A stretch of 64,000 nucleotides of DNA from Paenirhizobium daejeonense (GCF_014280875.1 NZ_JACLAL010000002.1:124001-188000), one strand, 5' to 3'; shown: positions 1-9,208, numbered from the stretch's first letter. A program made the numbers and translations. Notes: generated from the letters alone by a model not told the origin.

Positions 1-1
1 C

Positions 2-1168
2 TTCCGCGTCATCCATCAGGGCGAGGAAGTCGCAAACCTGCCGATCAAGGAGCTCGGCGACCAGGCACCGGAATACGACCGTCCGTGGATCGAGCCGAAG
101 GCCCCGGCCCCGCTCGCTGAAAACGACGTTCCACAGGCCGATGTCGCCGAAGCGCTGGTCAAGCTGGTCGGCTCCGCCAACAACTCCTCGCGCCGGTGGG
201 TCTATGAACAGTACGACACGCTCATCCAGGGTAACTCGCTGCAGCTTCCGGGCGGCGACGCCGGCGTGATCCGCGTCGACACCCACCCGACCAAGGCGCT
301 CGCCTTCTCATCCGACGTCACGCCGCGCTATGTCGAAGCCGATCCGTTCGAAGGCGGCAAGCAGGCTGTCGCCGAATGCTGGCGCAACATCACCGCAACC
401 GGCGCACTGCCGCTTGCCGCCACCGACAACCTGAACTTCGGCAATCCGGAACGCCCTGAAATCATGGGCCAGCTCGTATTTGCCATCAAAGGCATCGGCG
501 AGGCCTGTAAGGCGCTCGATTTCCCGATCGTCTCGGGCAACGTCTCGCTCTACAACGAGACCAACGGTCAGGCGATCCTTCCCACCCCGACCATCGCAGG
601 CGTCGGCCTGATGAAGGACTGGTCGAAGATGGCCCGCATCCGCTTCGCCGCCCAAGGTCAGGCGATCCTGCTCGCCGGCGCTCCGTCGGGCTGGGGCACG
701 CATCTGGGGCAGTCGGTCTATCTCCGCGATATCCACGGCCGCACCGATGGCCCGGCTCCGCATGTCGACCTCGCCCATGAGAAGAAGGTCGGTGAATTCG
801 TTCGCGGCCTTATCGAAGCCGGTCTCGCGACCGCTGTTCACGATTGCTCCTCCGGCGGGCTCGCACTGGCCGTCGCTGAAATGGCGATTGCATCGGGCAT
901 CGGCGCGACGATCAACGCGCTCGAAAGTGCCGATCCGATCCCGGTCTTCTATGGTGAGGATCAGGGCCGCTATGTCGTGACCGTTGACGAAAAGAACGTC
1001 GATGCAGTTCTGGTCCGGGCCGAAGCAGCGGGTGTTTTCTGCCCTTGGATCGGCCGCACCGGCGGTAACAACGTCGTGCTGGGCAAGGCCCGCGGGGTCG
1101 CAATTGAGGAATTGCGCTCGGCCTATGAATCGTGGTTCCCTGACTTCATGAATGGCGAAGTGGCCTGA
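2..1168 (+). CDS. purL: Phosphoribosylformylglycinamidine synthase PurL, C-terminal part (cut by window start)
   Basis: PurL makes FGAM from FGAR, ATP and ammonia or glutamine in purine synthesis. In alphaproteobacteria it is the roughly 740-residue subunit that works with PurS and PurQ. The open frame runs from the first base of the window, so 388 C-terminal codons are present and the N-terminal half lies upstream. Family signatures visible are the segment [14 protein letters not shown], the [10 protein letters not shown] segment and the late [18 protein letters not shown] motif of the second AIR-synthase-related domain, followed by [13 protein letters not shown] at 266 opens a shorter frame, but coding continues upstream in the same frame, so it is not the start. 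The gene is followed 32 bp later by the BolA-like gene on the same strand. Identity is secure. Confidence 0.95.
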   Translation, partial: FRVIHQGEEVANLPIKELGDQAPEYDRPWIEPKAPAPLAENDVPQADVAEALVKLVGSANNSSRRWVYEQYDTLIQGNSLQLPGGDAGVIRVDTHPTKALAFSSDVTPRYVEADPFEGGKQAVAECWRNITATGALPLAATDNLNFGNPERPEIMGQLVFAIKGIGEACKALDFPIVSGNVSLYNETNGQAILPTPTIAGVGLMKDWSKMARIRFAAQGQAILLAGAPSGWGTHLGQSVYLRDIHGRTDGPAPHVDLAHEKKVGEFVRGLIEAGLATAVHDCSSGGLALAVAEMAIASGIGATINALESADPIPVFYGEDQGRYVVTVDEKNVDAVLVRAEAAGVFCPWIGRTGGNNVVLGKARGVAIEELRSAYESWFPDFMNGEVA

Positions 1169-1200
1169 ACGGCCGCTTCCAAAAAGCAGGGAGAACCACA

Positions 1201-1434
1201 ATGGCTATGAAACCGGGCGATATCGAAGACATGATCAGGGCCGGCATTCCCGGTGCCAAGGTAGTGATCCGGGATCTGGCAGGCGATGGCGACCATTACG
1301 CTGCCGAAGTCGTTGCGGAAGCCTTCCGCGGCAAGACGCGCGTTCAGCAGCACCAGATGGTCTATGACGCCCTGAAGGGCAACATGGGCGGAGTGCTGCA
1401 CGCGCTGGCGCTGCAGACCTCCATTCCGGACTGA
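1201..1434 (+). CDS. BolA/IbaG-family protein
   Basis: A 77-residue protein with the compact BolA fold pattern: an N-terminal helix (DIEDMIRAGIPGAKVVIRDL), a GDGDHYAAEVVAEAF strand region and the characteristic RVQQHQMVYDALKG segment before the C-terminal helix. BolA proteins bind monothiol CGFS glutaredoxins and share a [2Fe-2S] cluster with them, acting in iron sensing or cluster trafficking. A CGFS glutaredoxin gene lies 350 bp downstream on the same strand, which supports this role. GGGAG sits at the usual distance before the ATG. The short length and the HxMVY signature place it nearer IbaG/BolA2-type proteins than long BolA, but the subgroup is not certain. Confidence 0.9.
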   Translation: MAMKPGDIEDMIRAGIPGAKVVIRDLAGDGDHYAAEVVAEAFRGKTRVQQHQMVYDALKGNMGGVLHALALQTSIPD

Positions 1435-1453
1435 ACGCGGGCGGGGAAGCGAT

Positions 1454-1675
1454 ATGGCCGATCTGATCAAGGAAGTGGTGGAGAATGTCGTTCAGGGCGT
1501 TCTGAAGGAAATCCTGAAGAAAACCACAAAAAAAGGAGCGACACGCCGAACCAAGCGGCAGACGCGCTCCTCCACCACCGGACGCTTTACCAAGAAGACC
1601 ACTAGCAAGCCTGCGAAGAAGCAGGTCAGCCGCCGCCGTAGTGCGACCAGCCGCAGCCGGCAGCGCAAGAGCTGA
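1454..1675 (+). CDS. Small Lys/Arg/Ser/Thr-rich basic protein of unknown function
   Basis: A 73-residue protein that starts with a short amphipathic segment (about residues 1-22) and then becomes a very basic tail of KK, RR and SR repeats with Thr and Ser, ending in RSRQRKS. The composition resembles histone-H1-like or nucleic-acid-binding tails, but no domain is recognisable. It has a purine-rich ribosome site (GGGGAAG) and lies 19 bp after the BolA-like gene and 108 bp before grxD, so it is probably co-transcribed with these iron-sulphur genes. The run of lysine codons AAAACCACAAAAAAAGGA near 1520-1540 is prone to slippage but the frame is intact. Function cannot be assigned; low complexity could also mean a poorly conserved open frame. 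Confidence 0.6.
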   Translation: MADLIKEVVENVVQGVLKEILKKTTKKGATRRTKRQTRSSTTGRFTKKTTSKPAKKQVSRRRSATSRSRQRKS

Positions 1676-1783
1676 TCCCGTTCGTTCGGCGCGCTGATTG
1701 CACTGGCAAATGCGGCATGCACTTGCTATCTAGAAGAAACGTTTAAACAGCGGCCCTTGAAACCGCGTGTGAAAGGAAATCCC

Positions 1784-2116
1784 ATGAGCGTTCACGATTT
1801 CATCGACAATGAAGTAAAGACCAACGACGTGGTCGTCTTCATGAAGGGCACCCCGCAGTTCCCGCAGTGTGGTTTCTCTGGCCAGGTCGTCCAGATTCTC
1901 GACTACCTCGGCGTCGCCTACAAGGGCGTGAACGTGCTGGCAGACAGCGAAATTCGCCAGGGCATCAAGGACTATTCCAACTGGCCGACGATCCCGCAGC
2001 TTTACGTCAAGGGTGAGTTCCTCGGCGGCTGCGACATCGTCCGGGAGATGTTCCAGGCCGGCGAGCTGCAGAAACATTTCGAAGACCAGGGCATCGCCGT
2101 TCGCGGCGCAGCCTGA
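1784..2116 (+). CDS. grxD: Monothiol glutaredoxin, Grx4/GrxD type (CGFS)
   Basis: A 110-residue monothiol glutaredoxin that carries and delivers [2Fe-2S] clusters in the cytoplasm rather than acting mainly as a disulphide reductase. Family motifs are [19 protein letters not shown] with the CGFS active site, the cis-proline segment [14 protein letters not shown], and the glutathione-binding GGCDIVREM. An in-frame GTG-type extension begins at 1757, but the ATG at 1784 with AAAGGA just upstream gives the usual family length. It follows a BolA-like gene and a small basic protein on the same strand, and its likely partner is that BolA protein. A rho-independent terminator follows. Confidence 0.95.
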   Translation: MSVHDFIDNEVKTNDVVVFMKGTPQFPQCGFSGQVVQILDYLGVAYKGVNVLADSEIRQGIKDYSNWPTIPQLYVKGEFLGGCDIVREMFQAGELQKHFEDQGIAVRGAA

Positions 2117-2166
2117 TCATCACCTGACCCGCATAAAGCGGGAATTCATTTCCGTTTCGATTTGAA

Positions 2167-2203
2167 AAGGCGTTGCCATCAGCAACGCCTTATCGTTGTT
2201 TTT
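2167..2203 (+). terminator. Rho-independent terminator after grxD
   Basis: A perfect 10-bp stem (AAGGCGTTGC / GCAACGCCTT) around the 5-base loop CATCA is followed by a T-rich tail (ATCGTTGTTTTT). It lies between grxD and the MFS gene and should end the purL-grxD direction transcript. Confidence 0.85.
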
Positions 2204-2215
2204 AGGGCACGCATC

Positions 2216-3463
2216 ATGACTAAAACGTTACAGTCCGTCCCCGCCAATCTTAGAGGCATGGGACGAGCGGAATTCATCGCCATGATGGCCTTCCTGATGG
2301 CGCTCAATGCTCTTGCCATTGATATCATGCTGCCGGGCCTGCCACAGATAGGCGCTTCACTCAACGTCCAGAACGAAAACCACCACCAATATGTGGTATC
2401 CGCCTATCTGATCGGCTTCGGCATCGCCCAGCTCTTCTACGGCCCGATCGCCGACCGTTTCGGCCGTCGTAATCCGATGCTGTTCGGCCTCGGCATCTAT
2501 GTGCTGTCATCCCTGATGGTGGTGCTGGTGCCGTCTTTCGGCACACTGCTCGCGCTGCGCTTCATCCAGGGCATCGGTTCGGCTGCGACCCGCGTCATTA
2601 CAATCTCCATCGTGCGCGACGTGTACGGCGGCCGCCAGATGGCGGAAGTCATGTCGCTCATCATGATGGTGTTCATGATCATCCCGGTCGTTGCACCCGG
2701 TACCGGTCAGGTCATCATGGTGTTCGGTCACTGGCACTGGATTTTCGTGTTCATGGCCGCTGCGGCGCTCGTCGTCGGCCTGTGGATGTATCTGCGCCTT
2801 CCTGAAACACTGCACGCGGACGATGTTCGCCCCTTTACCGCGAAGTCCATCTTCCAGGGCTTCCGGATCGTGCTCACCAATCGTGTCTCGCTCTGTTACA
2901 CGATCGCCAGTACATTCATCTTCGGCGCACTGTTCGGCTTCATCAACTCGGCACCGCAGATCTATCTAGGCATCTACGGACTGGGAGCGCTATTCCCCGT
3001 GGCATTCGCGGGAGTTGCGCTGTTCATGGCGCTTTCCTCCTTCGTCAACGCCCGTCTCGTCGGCCGATTCGGCATGCGGCGCCTTTCGCATGCTTCGCTG
3101 CTGGGCTTCATCACCATCAACACCGTCTGGCTGGTGGTGCAGGTGTTGGGACCCCAACCCATGCCCTTCCCGCTGTTCATCGTGTTCTTCGCGCTGGCGA
3201 TGTTCCAGTTCGGCTGGATCGGCTCGAATTTCAACTCGCTCGCCATGGAGCCGCTCGGCCACGTCGCCGGCACGGCCTCGTCCGTCCTCGGGTTCATGGG
3301 CACCGTCGGTGGCTCCCTGATCGGCGCGATCATAGGGCAGTCGTTCAACGGCACAGCGCTGCCGCTGGTGGCCGGCTTCTTCAGCGTTTCGCTGATCGGC
3401 CTCGTCTTCGTGCTGATCGCCGAACGCGGCCAGCTGTTCCGGCCGCACAACAAGCCGGTGTAA
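2216..3463 (+). CDS. MFS multidrug transporter, Bcr/CflA type
   Basis: A 415-residue inner-membrane protein with about twelve hydrophobic segments. The N-terminal half carries the DHA1 drug/H+ antiporter signature: ALAIDIMLPGLPQIG in the first helix, then the loop motif GPIADRFGRRNPML and the RFIQGIGSAATRVI helix. These features match the Bcr/CflA branch (bicyclomycin and related drug exporters). An open frame extends upstream to 2162 through the terminator, so the ATG at 2216, preceded by AGGG, is chosen. It stands alone between two terminators, facing the inositol-monophosphatase genes. Substrate cannot be read from sequence. Confidence 0.9.
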   Translation: MTKTLQSVPANLRGMGRAEFIAMMAFLMALNALAIDIMLPGLPQIGASLNVQNENHHQYVVSAYLIGFGIAQLFYGPIADRFGRRNPMLFGLGIYVLSSLMVVLVPSFGTLLALRFIQGIGSAATRVITISIVRDVYGGRQMAEVMSLIMMVFMIIPVVAPGTGQVIMVFGHWHWIFVFMAAAALVVGLWMYLRLPETLHADDVRPFTAKSIFQGFRIVLTNRVSLCYTIASTFIFGALFGFINSAPQIYLGIYGLGALFPVAFAGVALFMALSSFVNARLVGRFGMRRLSHASLLGFITINTVWLVVQVLGPQPMPFPLFIVFFALAMFQFGWIGSNFNSLAMEPLGHVAGTASSVLGFMGTVGGSLIGAIIGQSFNGTALPLVAGFFSVSLIGLVFVLIAERGQLFRPHNKPV

Positions 3464-3484
3464 GAGCCTCCGGGCAGAGAAAAG

Positions 3485-3520
3485 AAAGGCGCGGGAACCG
3501 AATGGCTCCCGCGCCTTTTT
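3485..3520. terminator. Bidirectional terminator between MFS and inositol-phosphatase genes
   Basis: A perfect 12-bp stem (AAAGGCGCGGGA / TCCCGCGCCTTT) with a 10-base loop. It has T runs on both strands and sits between two convergent genes, so it can serve both. Confidence 0.85.
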
Positions 3521-3541
3521 CAGTTACATACCCGAAGACTT

Positions 3542-4363
3542 TCAGACATTGAAGATCTTCTCGCGCAACTCGTTCCAGCTTGCCTCGTCAGAAGCGACGA
3601 GAATGCCGCCTTCGAAATCATAGGGACGGTACGCCGTTCGATCGAGCTTGCGTACATAGGCGCCGGCTTCAGCCGAAATCAGCGTGCCAGCCAGATGGTC
3701 CCAGGGCATCAGCTTGCGATACTGCAGAAAATGCAGGTGTCCCGCGGCAAAGGCACGATATTCATGCGCCGAGCAGCGATAACTGGTGAAGAGCCGGACA
3801 TCGGCGAGATTGGCAAGCGTCTGCCGCTTCGCCTCGCGCTCCATATAGGTCACTGCCGCGATGCCGACCATCTGCGAAAGCGGCACGGACGGAGCGACCG
3901 CCATCTGCTCCTGCTGACCGTCCGGCCGGCAGAGCCATGCGCCGGAGCCCTTCTCGGCAAGCAGCCAGTCATTGCCCATCGGATCGTAGATCAGCCCGGC
4001 AACCGTCTCGCCCTTACGCACGACGGAAAGCATGACGCCGAATAGCGGCAGGCCCGCCGCATAGTTGAAGGTGCCGTCGATGGGATCGACGATCACCGCC
4101 AGCTCGGCATCCTCGATCTTGCCGAGCAGGCCGGGATCGGCAGCGACCGCCTCCTCGCCGATGAAGACGGCTTCGGGCATCAAGGCCTCGACACGCGCGC
4201 GGATCACCCGCTCCGCGGCCTCATCCGCCTCGGTGACCAGATCGATCGCCTCCGACTTCATCCGCACATCATCCGTGCCGAGATTTCTGAAGCGTGGCAG
4301 GATTTCGGTTTCCGCCGCCTCCTGCAGCAGATTGGCGAGTGCGGCGATATCGAGACTTTCCAT
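3542..4363 (-). CDS. Inositol monophosphatase family protein (copy 1, distal)
   Basis: A 273-residue Mg2+-dependent phosphatase of the IMPase/SuhB/CysQ superfamily. Metal-binding motifs are intact: GEE at residues 69-71, DPIDGT at 93-98 and WDH at 221-223. The substrate could be inositol phosphate, a nucleotide or another small sugar phosphate; the motifs do not decide. AAGGAA precedes the ATG. It is the last gene of a tight minus-strand run (glsA, ttcA, copy 2, copy 1), 28 bp after its paralogue, which points to a tandem duplication. Confidence 0.9.
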   Translation of the reverse strand: MESLDIAALANLLQEAAETEILPRFRNLGTDDVRMKSEAIDLVTEADEAAERVIRARVEALMPEAVFIGEEAVAADPGLLGKIEDAELAVIVDPIDGTFNYAAGLPLFGVMLSVVRKGETVAGLIYDPMGNDWLLAEKGSGAWLCRPDGQQEQMAVAPSVPLSQMVGIAAVTYMEREAKRQTLANLADVRLFTSYRCSAHEYRAFAAGHLHFLQYRKLMPWDHLAGTLISAEAGAYVRKLDRTAYRPYDFEGGILVASDEASWNELREKIFNV

Positions 4364-4391
4364 GACGGTTCCTTCGGGCTTCAGATTCTTG

Positions 4392-5219
4392 TTATGAGGC
4401 GAATATCACTTCGCGCAGGATCATGTCGCGGCAATCCTTGTCGGGAGCGGAAATGATGCCGCCACTCGTGTCTCCCGGCAGATAGGGCGTGCCATCGAAC
4501 CTGGAGGTCACGCCACCCGCTTCGGCGTGGATCAGCACACCCGCGAGATGGTCCCACGGCATGAGGCTGTGATGGCCGATGAAGTGCACCTTGCCGGTCG
4601 CCACCATCCAGTATTCGTAGGCCGAGCAGTTATAGCCGAAAGCCATCTTCGTCTTGGCGAGATTGCCGGCGATCCGGCGCTTTTCCTCATAGGCGAGGTC
4701 GTTAACCGAGATCGTTCCAACCATATCCGAAAGCGCAACCGGCCCTGCGACCCGGATCGGGTTACGCCTGCCATCGGCCCCGAGAAAGTGAGTCCCCGCC
4801 CCCTTAACCGCAAGGAGAGTATCGCCGAGAACCGATTCATGAATGAGGCCTGCGACGGTCTCGCCCTTACGGACCACGGCGAGGTTCGTGCCGTAGATCG
4901 GCAAACCGGCCTGAAAATTGAAAGTTCCGTCGACTGGATCGATGACGAAGGCAAGCTCCGCCTCGCGCAGACGCCCGACGACGCTCCTGTCGCTCTCATA
5001 GGCTTCCTCGCCAACGATCAGGGCGTCCGGCCAACGTTCGAGCAACTGTTCGGTGATGAATTTCTCGGCCAGCAGGTCGGCATCGGTAACCAGATCGATC
5101 GACGACTTCTTCTCGCTCACCTGACCGTCTTCCAGATGACGGAACCGGGGGCGTATTTCCGCTCCCGCCGCCTCCTTCACGATATCAAGCACAAGATCGA
5201 GGTGGGCGTCGTCAAACAT
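4392..5219 (-). CDS. Inositol monophosphatase family protein (copy 2, proximal)
   Basis: A 275-residue paralogue of the adjacent downstream gene, with collinear motifs GEE (70-72), DPVDGT (94-99) and WDH (222-224) and the shared central phrase AVVRKGETVAGLI. Both proteins also share the unusual MPWDHLAG context near the end. The copies are clearly diverged elsewhere, so the duplication is old and the two probably differ in substrate. GGAAAG precedes the ATG. It lies 48 bp after ttcA in the same direction. Confidence 0.9.
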   Translation of the reverse strand: MFDDAHLDLVLDIVKEAAGAEIRPRFRHLEDGQVSEKKSSIDLVTDADLLAEKFITEQLLERWPDALIVGEEAYESDRSVVGRLREAELAFVIDPVDGTFNFQAGLPIYGTNLAVVRKGETVAGLIHESVLGDTLLAVKGAGTHFLGADGRRNPIRVAGPVALSDMVGTISVNDLAYEEKRRIAGNLAKTKMAFGYNCSAYEYWMVATGKVHFIGHHSLMPWDHLAGVLIHAEAGGVTSRFDGTPYLPGDTSGGIISAPDKDCRDMILREVIFAS

Positions 5220-5267
5220 GGATATTCTTTCCGGAAACTGTTGGCAGAGGAAAGATCTCCCGCTGCA

Positions 5268-6155
5268 CTACTCGGATGACGACTGCGTGACAGCGAGACC
5301 GGAAAAATCGAAGAGCTTCGGGTCGAGAAGGTGCGAGGCGTCCACATGACCGAGTGCACGGAGCATCGCGTCCTTGCGTCCCGGCATCTTTGCCTCGATC
5401 CCCGCCAGCATCTCCTTCATCGCATTGCGCTGCAGCCCGTCCTGAGACCCGCAGAGATCGCAGGGAATGATTGGAAATGCCATGGCCTCGGCAAAGCGCG
5501 CCATGTCGTCTTCCGCCGCATAGGCAAGCGGCCGCAGCACCATCAGATCACCCTCGTCGTTCAGGAGCTTCGCCGGCATCGTCGAGAGACGACCGCCATG
5601 GAAGAAGTTCATGAAGAAGGTCTCGAGGATATCCTCGCGATGATGACCGAGCACCAGCGCGTCGCAGCCCTCCTCGCGGGCGATGCGATAGAGATTGCCG
5701 CGCCGGAGACGCGAACAGAGCGAACAATAGGTCCCGCCATGCGGAACCTTCTCCTTCACCACGGAATAGGTGTCCCGATATTCGATGCGATGCGGCACAC
5801 CGATCGAGGACAGATAGTCCGGCAGGATGTGCTTCGGGAAATTCGGCTGGCCCTGATCGAGATTGCAGGCGATCAGCTCGACCGGCAGCAGACCGCGCCA
5901 TTTGAGATCGAGCAGGATGGCGAGCAGGCCGTAGGAATCCTTGCCGCCCGAAAGACCGACCAGCCAGCGCTTCTGGCCGTTCAGCATGTCGAAATCCGAA
6001 AATGCCTGGCGCACCTGACGAATCAGGCGCTTACGCAGCTTGTTGAAGCTGACGGAACGCGGTGCGGCGGCGAAGACCGGATGGGCGCCCGCCGAAAGAT
6101 CGTCGTCTTCGACGGCGTCGGCTGCAAAAGTTTCGGCGGATGGCAGGACGTTCAT
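5268..6155 (-). CDS. ttcA: tRNA 2-thiocytidine(32) synthetase TtcA
   Basis: A 295-residue member of the PP-loop ATPase family that thiolates cytidine 32 of certain tRNAs using an iron-sulphur cluster. The PP-loop SGGKDS is at residues 69-74. Two CxxC pairs typical of TtcA are present: C144/C147 in [13 protein letters not shown] and C232/C235 in PCDLCGSQ. The motif [15 protein letters not shown] is also diagnostic. The first 35 residues are acidic and poorly conserved, so a start slightly further inside cannot be excluded. It sits between glsA and the inositol-phosphatase pair with short gaps. Confidence 0.93.
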   Translation of the reverse strand: MNVLPSAETFAADAVEDDDLSAGAHPVFAAAPRSVSFNKLRKRLIRQVRQAFSDFDMLNGQKRWLVGLSGGKDSYGLLAILLDLKWRGLLPVELIACNLDQGQPNFPKHILPDYLSSIGVPHRIEYRDTYSVVKEKVPHGGTYCSLCSRLRRGNLYRIAREEGCDALVLGHHREDILETFFMNFFHGGRLSTMPAKLLNDEGDLMVLRPLAYAAEDDMARFAEAMAFPIIPCDLCGSQDGLQRNAMKEMLAGIEAKMPGRKDAMLRALGHVDASHLLDPKLFDFSGLAVTQSSSE

Positions 6156-6216
6156 GGGCTGGCTCCGGTGCGCTCATGGCGCTCGTCACTGCAAATGCCT
6201 GTTTGGATCGACAAGA

Positions 6217-7143
6217 TCAAGTCCCGAAGACCGACCAGCCGGTGCGCGTGGCAAGCATTTCCAGCGCCACCGAGCCGAGCGCGGAGTTGCCGACCTTGTT
6301 CAGCCCCGGCGACCAGACCGCAATTGACGCCTTGCCCGGCGCAATCGCCAGGATGCCGCCCCCGACGCCACTCTTGCCCGGCAGGCCGACATGATAGGCG
6401 AAGTCGCCGGAACCATCATAATGGCCGCAGGTTAGCATTAGCGCGTTGATGCGCCGCGCACGCTTCGGCGAGACGACCGAAAAGCCGGTGAGCGGATTGG
6501 TTCCACGATTGGCAAGGTAAAGACCGGCATGGGAAAGCTGCACGCAGCTCATCGCCAGCGCGCACTGGTGAAAATAGACGCCAAGCGTGTGCTCGACCGG
6601 GTGCTGCAAGTTGCCAAAGCCGCGCATGAAGTTAGCGAGCGCAAAGTTCCGGAAGCCCGTCTCCTGCTCCGAACGTGCCACCTTCTCGTCGATGGTGACG
6701 GAATCGTCATCGGCTATGAAACGCATGAACCGCAGGAACTCGCCGATGGCCTCCCGCGGCTTGTGGCCGGCCAGCACCATGTCTGTGATTACGATGGCGC
6801 CCGCATTGATGAAGGGATTGCGCGGAATGCCGTGCTCGTGTTCGAGCTGGACGATGGAATTGAACGAAGAGCCCGACGGCTCCCGGCCAACCCGCTTCCA
6901 CACGGATTCCCCGGCCTTGCCGAGCGCCAGCGTCAGCATGAAGACCTTGGAGATGCTTTGGATCGAGAAGGACGTATCCGCGTCGCCCGCAGTATAGGTG
7001 GTGCCGTCCACGGTCGTGATCGCGAGGCCGAACTGCTTCGGATCGACACGCGCCAGTTCCGGAATGTAATCCGCCACCTTGCCCTCGCCGAGCCGGGGCT
7101 GAAGGTCGCGTACGATATCGTCAACGACTGCCTGAAGATCCAT
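6217..7143 (-). CDS. glsA: Glutaminase A
   Basis: A 308-residue serine-dependent beta-lactamase-like glutaminase that hydrolyses glutamine to glutamate and ammonia in the cytoplasm. Signatures are [16 protein letters not shown] with the catalytic SISK (S-x-x-K), the EPSGSSFNS substrate segment, NPFINAGAI, and [14 protein letters not shown] near the C terminus. A longer frame runs upstream to 7473 through the rpsD terminator, so the ATG at 7143 with GAGAGGAAG before it is the start. It begins the likely operon glsA-ttcA-two IMPases. Confidence 0.93.
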   Translation of the reverse strand: MDLQAVVDDIVRDLQPRLGEGKVADYIPELARVDPKQFGLAITTVDGTTYTAGDADTSFSIQSISKVFMLTLALGKAGESVWKRVGREPSGSSFNSIVQLEHEHGIPRNPFINAGAIVITDMVLAGHKPREAIGEFLRFMRFIADDDSVTIDEKVARSEQETGFRNFALANFMRGFGNLQHPVEHTLGVYFHQCALAMSCVQLSHAGLYLANRGTNPLTGFSVVSPKRARRINALMLTCGHYDGSGDFAYHVGLPGKSGVGGGILAIAPGKASIAVWSPGLNKVGNSALGSVALEMLATRTGWSVFGT

Positions 7144-7206
7144 GGCTTCCTCTCGATGCAAAGCGCGGCGAACGACATATTCAACGGGGAATGCTGCGGC
7201 GCAAAT

Positions 7207-7234
7207 AGAAAAAGCCGCCCCGAGGGGCGGCTTT
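7207..7234 (-). terminator. Rho-independent terminator of rpsD
   Basis: On the minus strand a perfect 11-bp stem (AAAGCCGCCCC / GGGGCGGCTTT) with the 2-base spacer TC is followed by TTTTTCT. It lies just downstream of the rpsD stop codon and before glsA. Confidence 0.88.
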
Positions 7235-7256
7235 CCACAATCCGCTCTCGCAGAAA

Positions 7257-7874
7257 TTAGCGAGAATAGAATTCGACGACGAGCTGCGGCTCCATGACGA
7301 CCGCGTACGGTACGTCGGACAGGCCCGGAACGCGAGCGAAGGTAGCAACCATCTTGTTGTGGTCGACTTCGATGTAGTCCGGAACGTCGCGCTCGGCGAG
7401 AGAAACCGATTCCAGAACGGAAACGAGCTGCTTGGACTTCTGACGAACTTCGATCACGTCGCCCGGCTTGCAACGGTAGGAACCGATGTTGACGCGAACA
7501 CCGTTAACCGTGACGTGGCCATGGTTGACGAACTGACGGGCAGCAAAGACCGTCGGTACGAACTTGGCGCGGTACACGATTGCGTCCAGACGCGATTCGA
7601 GCAGGCCGATCAGGTTCTCGGAGGTATCGCCCTTGCGACGGTTTGCTTCGTCGTAGGTGGCGCGGAACTGCTTCTCGCGCAGGTCGCCGTAATAACCCTT
7701 CAGCTTCTGCTTGGCGCGGAGCTGAACACCGAAGTCGGACAGCTTGCCCTTGCGGCGCTGACCGTGCTGGCCCGGGCCGTATTCGCGACGGTTAACCGGG
7801 GACTTCGGACGGCCCCAGATATTTTCGCCCATACGGCGGTCAATTTTATACTTGGATGAAGAGCGCTTGCTCAT
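7257..7874 (-). CDS. rpsD: 30S ribosomal protein S4
   Basis: A 205-residue primary 16S rRNA-binding protein of the 30S subunit. It opens with [21 protein letters not shown], has the basic [18 protein letters not shown] segment, and contains the S4 RNA-binding domain ([17 protein letters not shown] ... [20 protein letters not shown]). Length and ends match the alphaproteobacterial form, which lacks the N-terminal zinc cysteines of other S4 proteins. AAGGAAA lies before the ATG. It stands alone with its own leader and terminator, as is common for rpsD in this group. Confidence 0.97.
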   Translation of the reverse strand: MSKRSSSKYKIDRRMGENIWGRPKSPVNRREYGPGQHGQRRKGKLSDFGVQLRAKQKLKGYYGDLREKQFRATYDEANRRKGDTSENLIGLLESRLDAIVYRAKFVPTVFAARQFVNHGHVTVNGVRVNIGSYRCKPGDVIEVRQKSKQLVSVLESVSLAERDVPDYIEVDHNKMVATFARVPGLSDVPYAVVMEPQLVVEFYSR

Positions 7875-7899
7875 CGTATTTCCTTCTCAACAAGTTAGG

Positions 7900-7919
7900 C
7901 CGGTTTGTTGCCAAACCGG
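7900..7919 (-). promoter_or_regulatory. GNRA-capped hairpin in the rpsD leader
   Basis: Read on the minus strand the sequence is CCGGTTTG-GCAA-CAAACCGG: a perfect 8-bp stem closed by a GCAA tetraloop, ending about 25 bases before the rpsD start codon. S4 is known to autoregulate translation in other bacteria through leader RNA structure. This hairpin is a candidate, but no similarity to a described S4 operator is claimed. Confidence 0.4.
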
Positions 7920-8209
7920 TCGAGGAAACACGCCCTCCTCTGAACGTCGTTTTGGACGCTCTGACAGGTTTCTCACGTAAGCGTACGGACGAAACCACGG
8001 GACATGTCAAAACAAACACCGGGCGTTACGGCCCGGCGTTGGTGGGCTCAATAGCGACGGATCACGGGAAAGTCAACGGCTGGTGCTTGAACTAATTGTG
8101 CCGATGACCATTTCGAGGGAACGCAGCACCGGGCCCCTCTGACGCGAGTGCCGGATTCCCGTGATGTCGGAGCTGCTATCACCAACCGTTCCGGCAAAGG
8201 AAAGCCTCG
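7920..8209. other. Intergenic region between divergent rpsD and terC
   Basis: With the rpsD leader hairpin this is a 335-bp gap that must hold the rpsD promoter (leftward) and the terC promoter (rightward). I see AAAGGAAAG as the terC ribosome site. I do not see a convincing manganese (yybP-ykoY) riboswitch before terC, nor any open frame with a ribosome site. Confidence 0.4.
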
Positions 8210-9208
8210 ATGGATTTTCTTTGGACAGACTTCTTGGGGACCGCCATATGGATGTGGCTCTCCTTCCTGGCCCTTGTCATACTTCTACTCGCCCTCGACC
8301 TGGGCGTCCTGCACAAAAAGAACGCCGAGATCGGCATCCGCGAAAGTTTCCTGCTTTCCGCCTTTTACATGTCGCTCGGACTTGCCTTCGGCGGATGGGT
8401 CTGGTGGCAATCCGGCCAGCAGGCCGGCCTTGAATATCTGACAGGTTTCGTCGTCGAGAAAAGCCTGGCGATGGACAATATCTTCGTCATCGCCATGATC
8501 TTCGGCTATTTCGCCATTCCCCGCGCCTACCAGCACCGGGTTCTGCTCTGGGGAATTCTGGGCGTCATCGTCTTGCGCGGCATCATGATTGCCGCCGGTG
8601 CCTCTATCGTCGAGAACTACCACTGGGTTCTGTACCTTTTTGCCGCCTTCCTGATCATCACCGGCATCAAGATGCTGCTTACCGCCGACAAGGAATATGA
8701 TGTCTCGGGCAATCCGCTGCTGCGGTTCCTGCGCAAACATCTGCCGATCACGGAAAAACTCGAGGGGCACCGCTTTGTCGTCCGGCGGGAAGACGTCTTT
8801 TCCGGCAAAATGAAGATCTATTTCACCCCGCTCTTCCTGGCGTTGGTCATGGTCGAACTCGCAGACCTCGTCTTTGCGGTCGATTCCATTCCGGCGGTGT
8901 TTGCCATCACCACCGATCCCTTCATCGTCTACACCTCGAACATCTTCGCGATCCTCGGCCTGCGGGCGCTGTATTTCGCGCTGTCGGCGCTCATTCACCG
9001 CTTCGCTTATCTGAAGTATGCACTCTCCGTGGTGCTGATCTTCATCGGTTCGAAGATCTTCGTGGCCGACATGCTCGGGCTGGCAAAGATCCCCCCCATG
9101 GTCTCGCTCGGCGTGACCCTCGCCATCCTCGGTGCTGGTATCCTCGGATCGCTCTGGGCAACCCGCAACGAGGACAAGGCAGGCGCAAACACGCTGGCTC
9201 AGGAATAG
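8210..9208 (+). CDS. TerC/Alx family integral membrane protein
   Basis: A 332-residue inner-membrane protein with about nine hydrophobic helices. Conserved acidic and polar residues of the TerC family appear in VEKSLAMDNIFVIAMIFGYF and VMVELADLVFAVDSIPAVFAITTDPFIVYTSNIFAILGLR. TerC/Alx proteins are linked to manganese or other metal export and to tellurite or pH stress, but the transported species here is not shown by sequence. AAAGGAAAG precedes the ATG. It is a single-gene unit closed by a hairpin terminator. Confidence 0.9.
   Translation: MDFLWTDFLGTAIWMWLSFLALVILLLALDLGVLHKKNAEIGIRESFLLSAFYMSLGLAFGGWVWWQSGQQAGLEYLTGFVVEKSLAMDNIFVIAMIFGYFAIPRAYQHRVLLWGILGVIVLRGIMIAAGASIVENYHWVLYLFAAFLIITGIKMLLTADKEYDVSGNPLLRFLRKHLPITEKLEGHRFVVRREDVFSGKMKIYFTPLFLALVMVELADLVFAVDSIPAVFAITTDPFIVYTSNIFAILGLRALYFALSALIHRFAYLKYALSVVLIFIGSKIFVADMLGLAKIPPMVSLGVTLAILGAGILGSLWATRNEDKAGANTLAQE

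Noticed and set aside
266-1168. Separate 300-residue protein starting at GTG 266
   Set aside because: The same frame is open to the first base of the window and its upstream part fits PurL, so 266 is internal.
8096-8209. Manganese (yybP-ykoY) riboswitch before terC
   Set aside because: Expected for some terC/alx genes, but I could not find its conserved core; only GC-rich sequence and a ribosome site are present.
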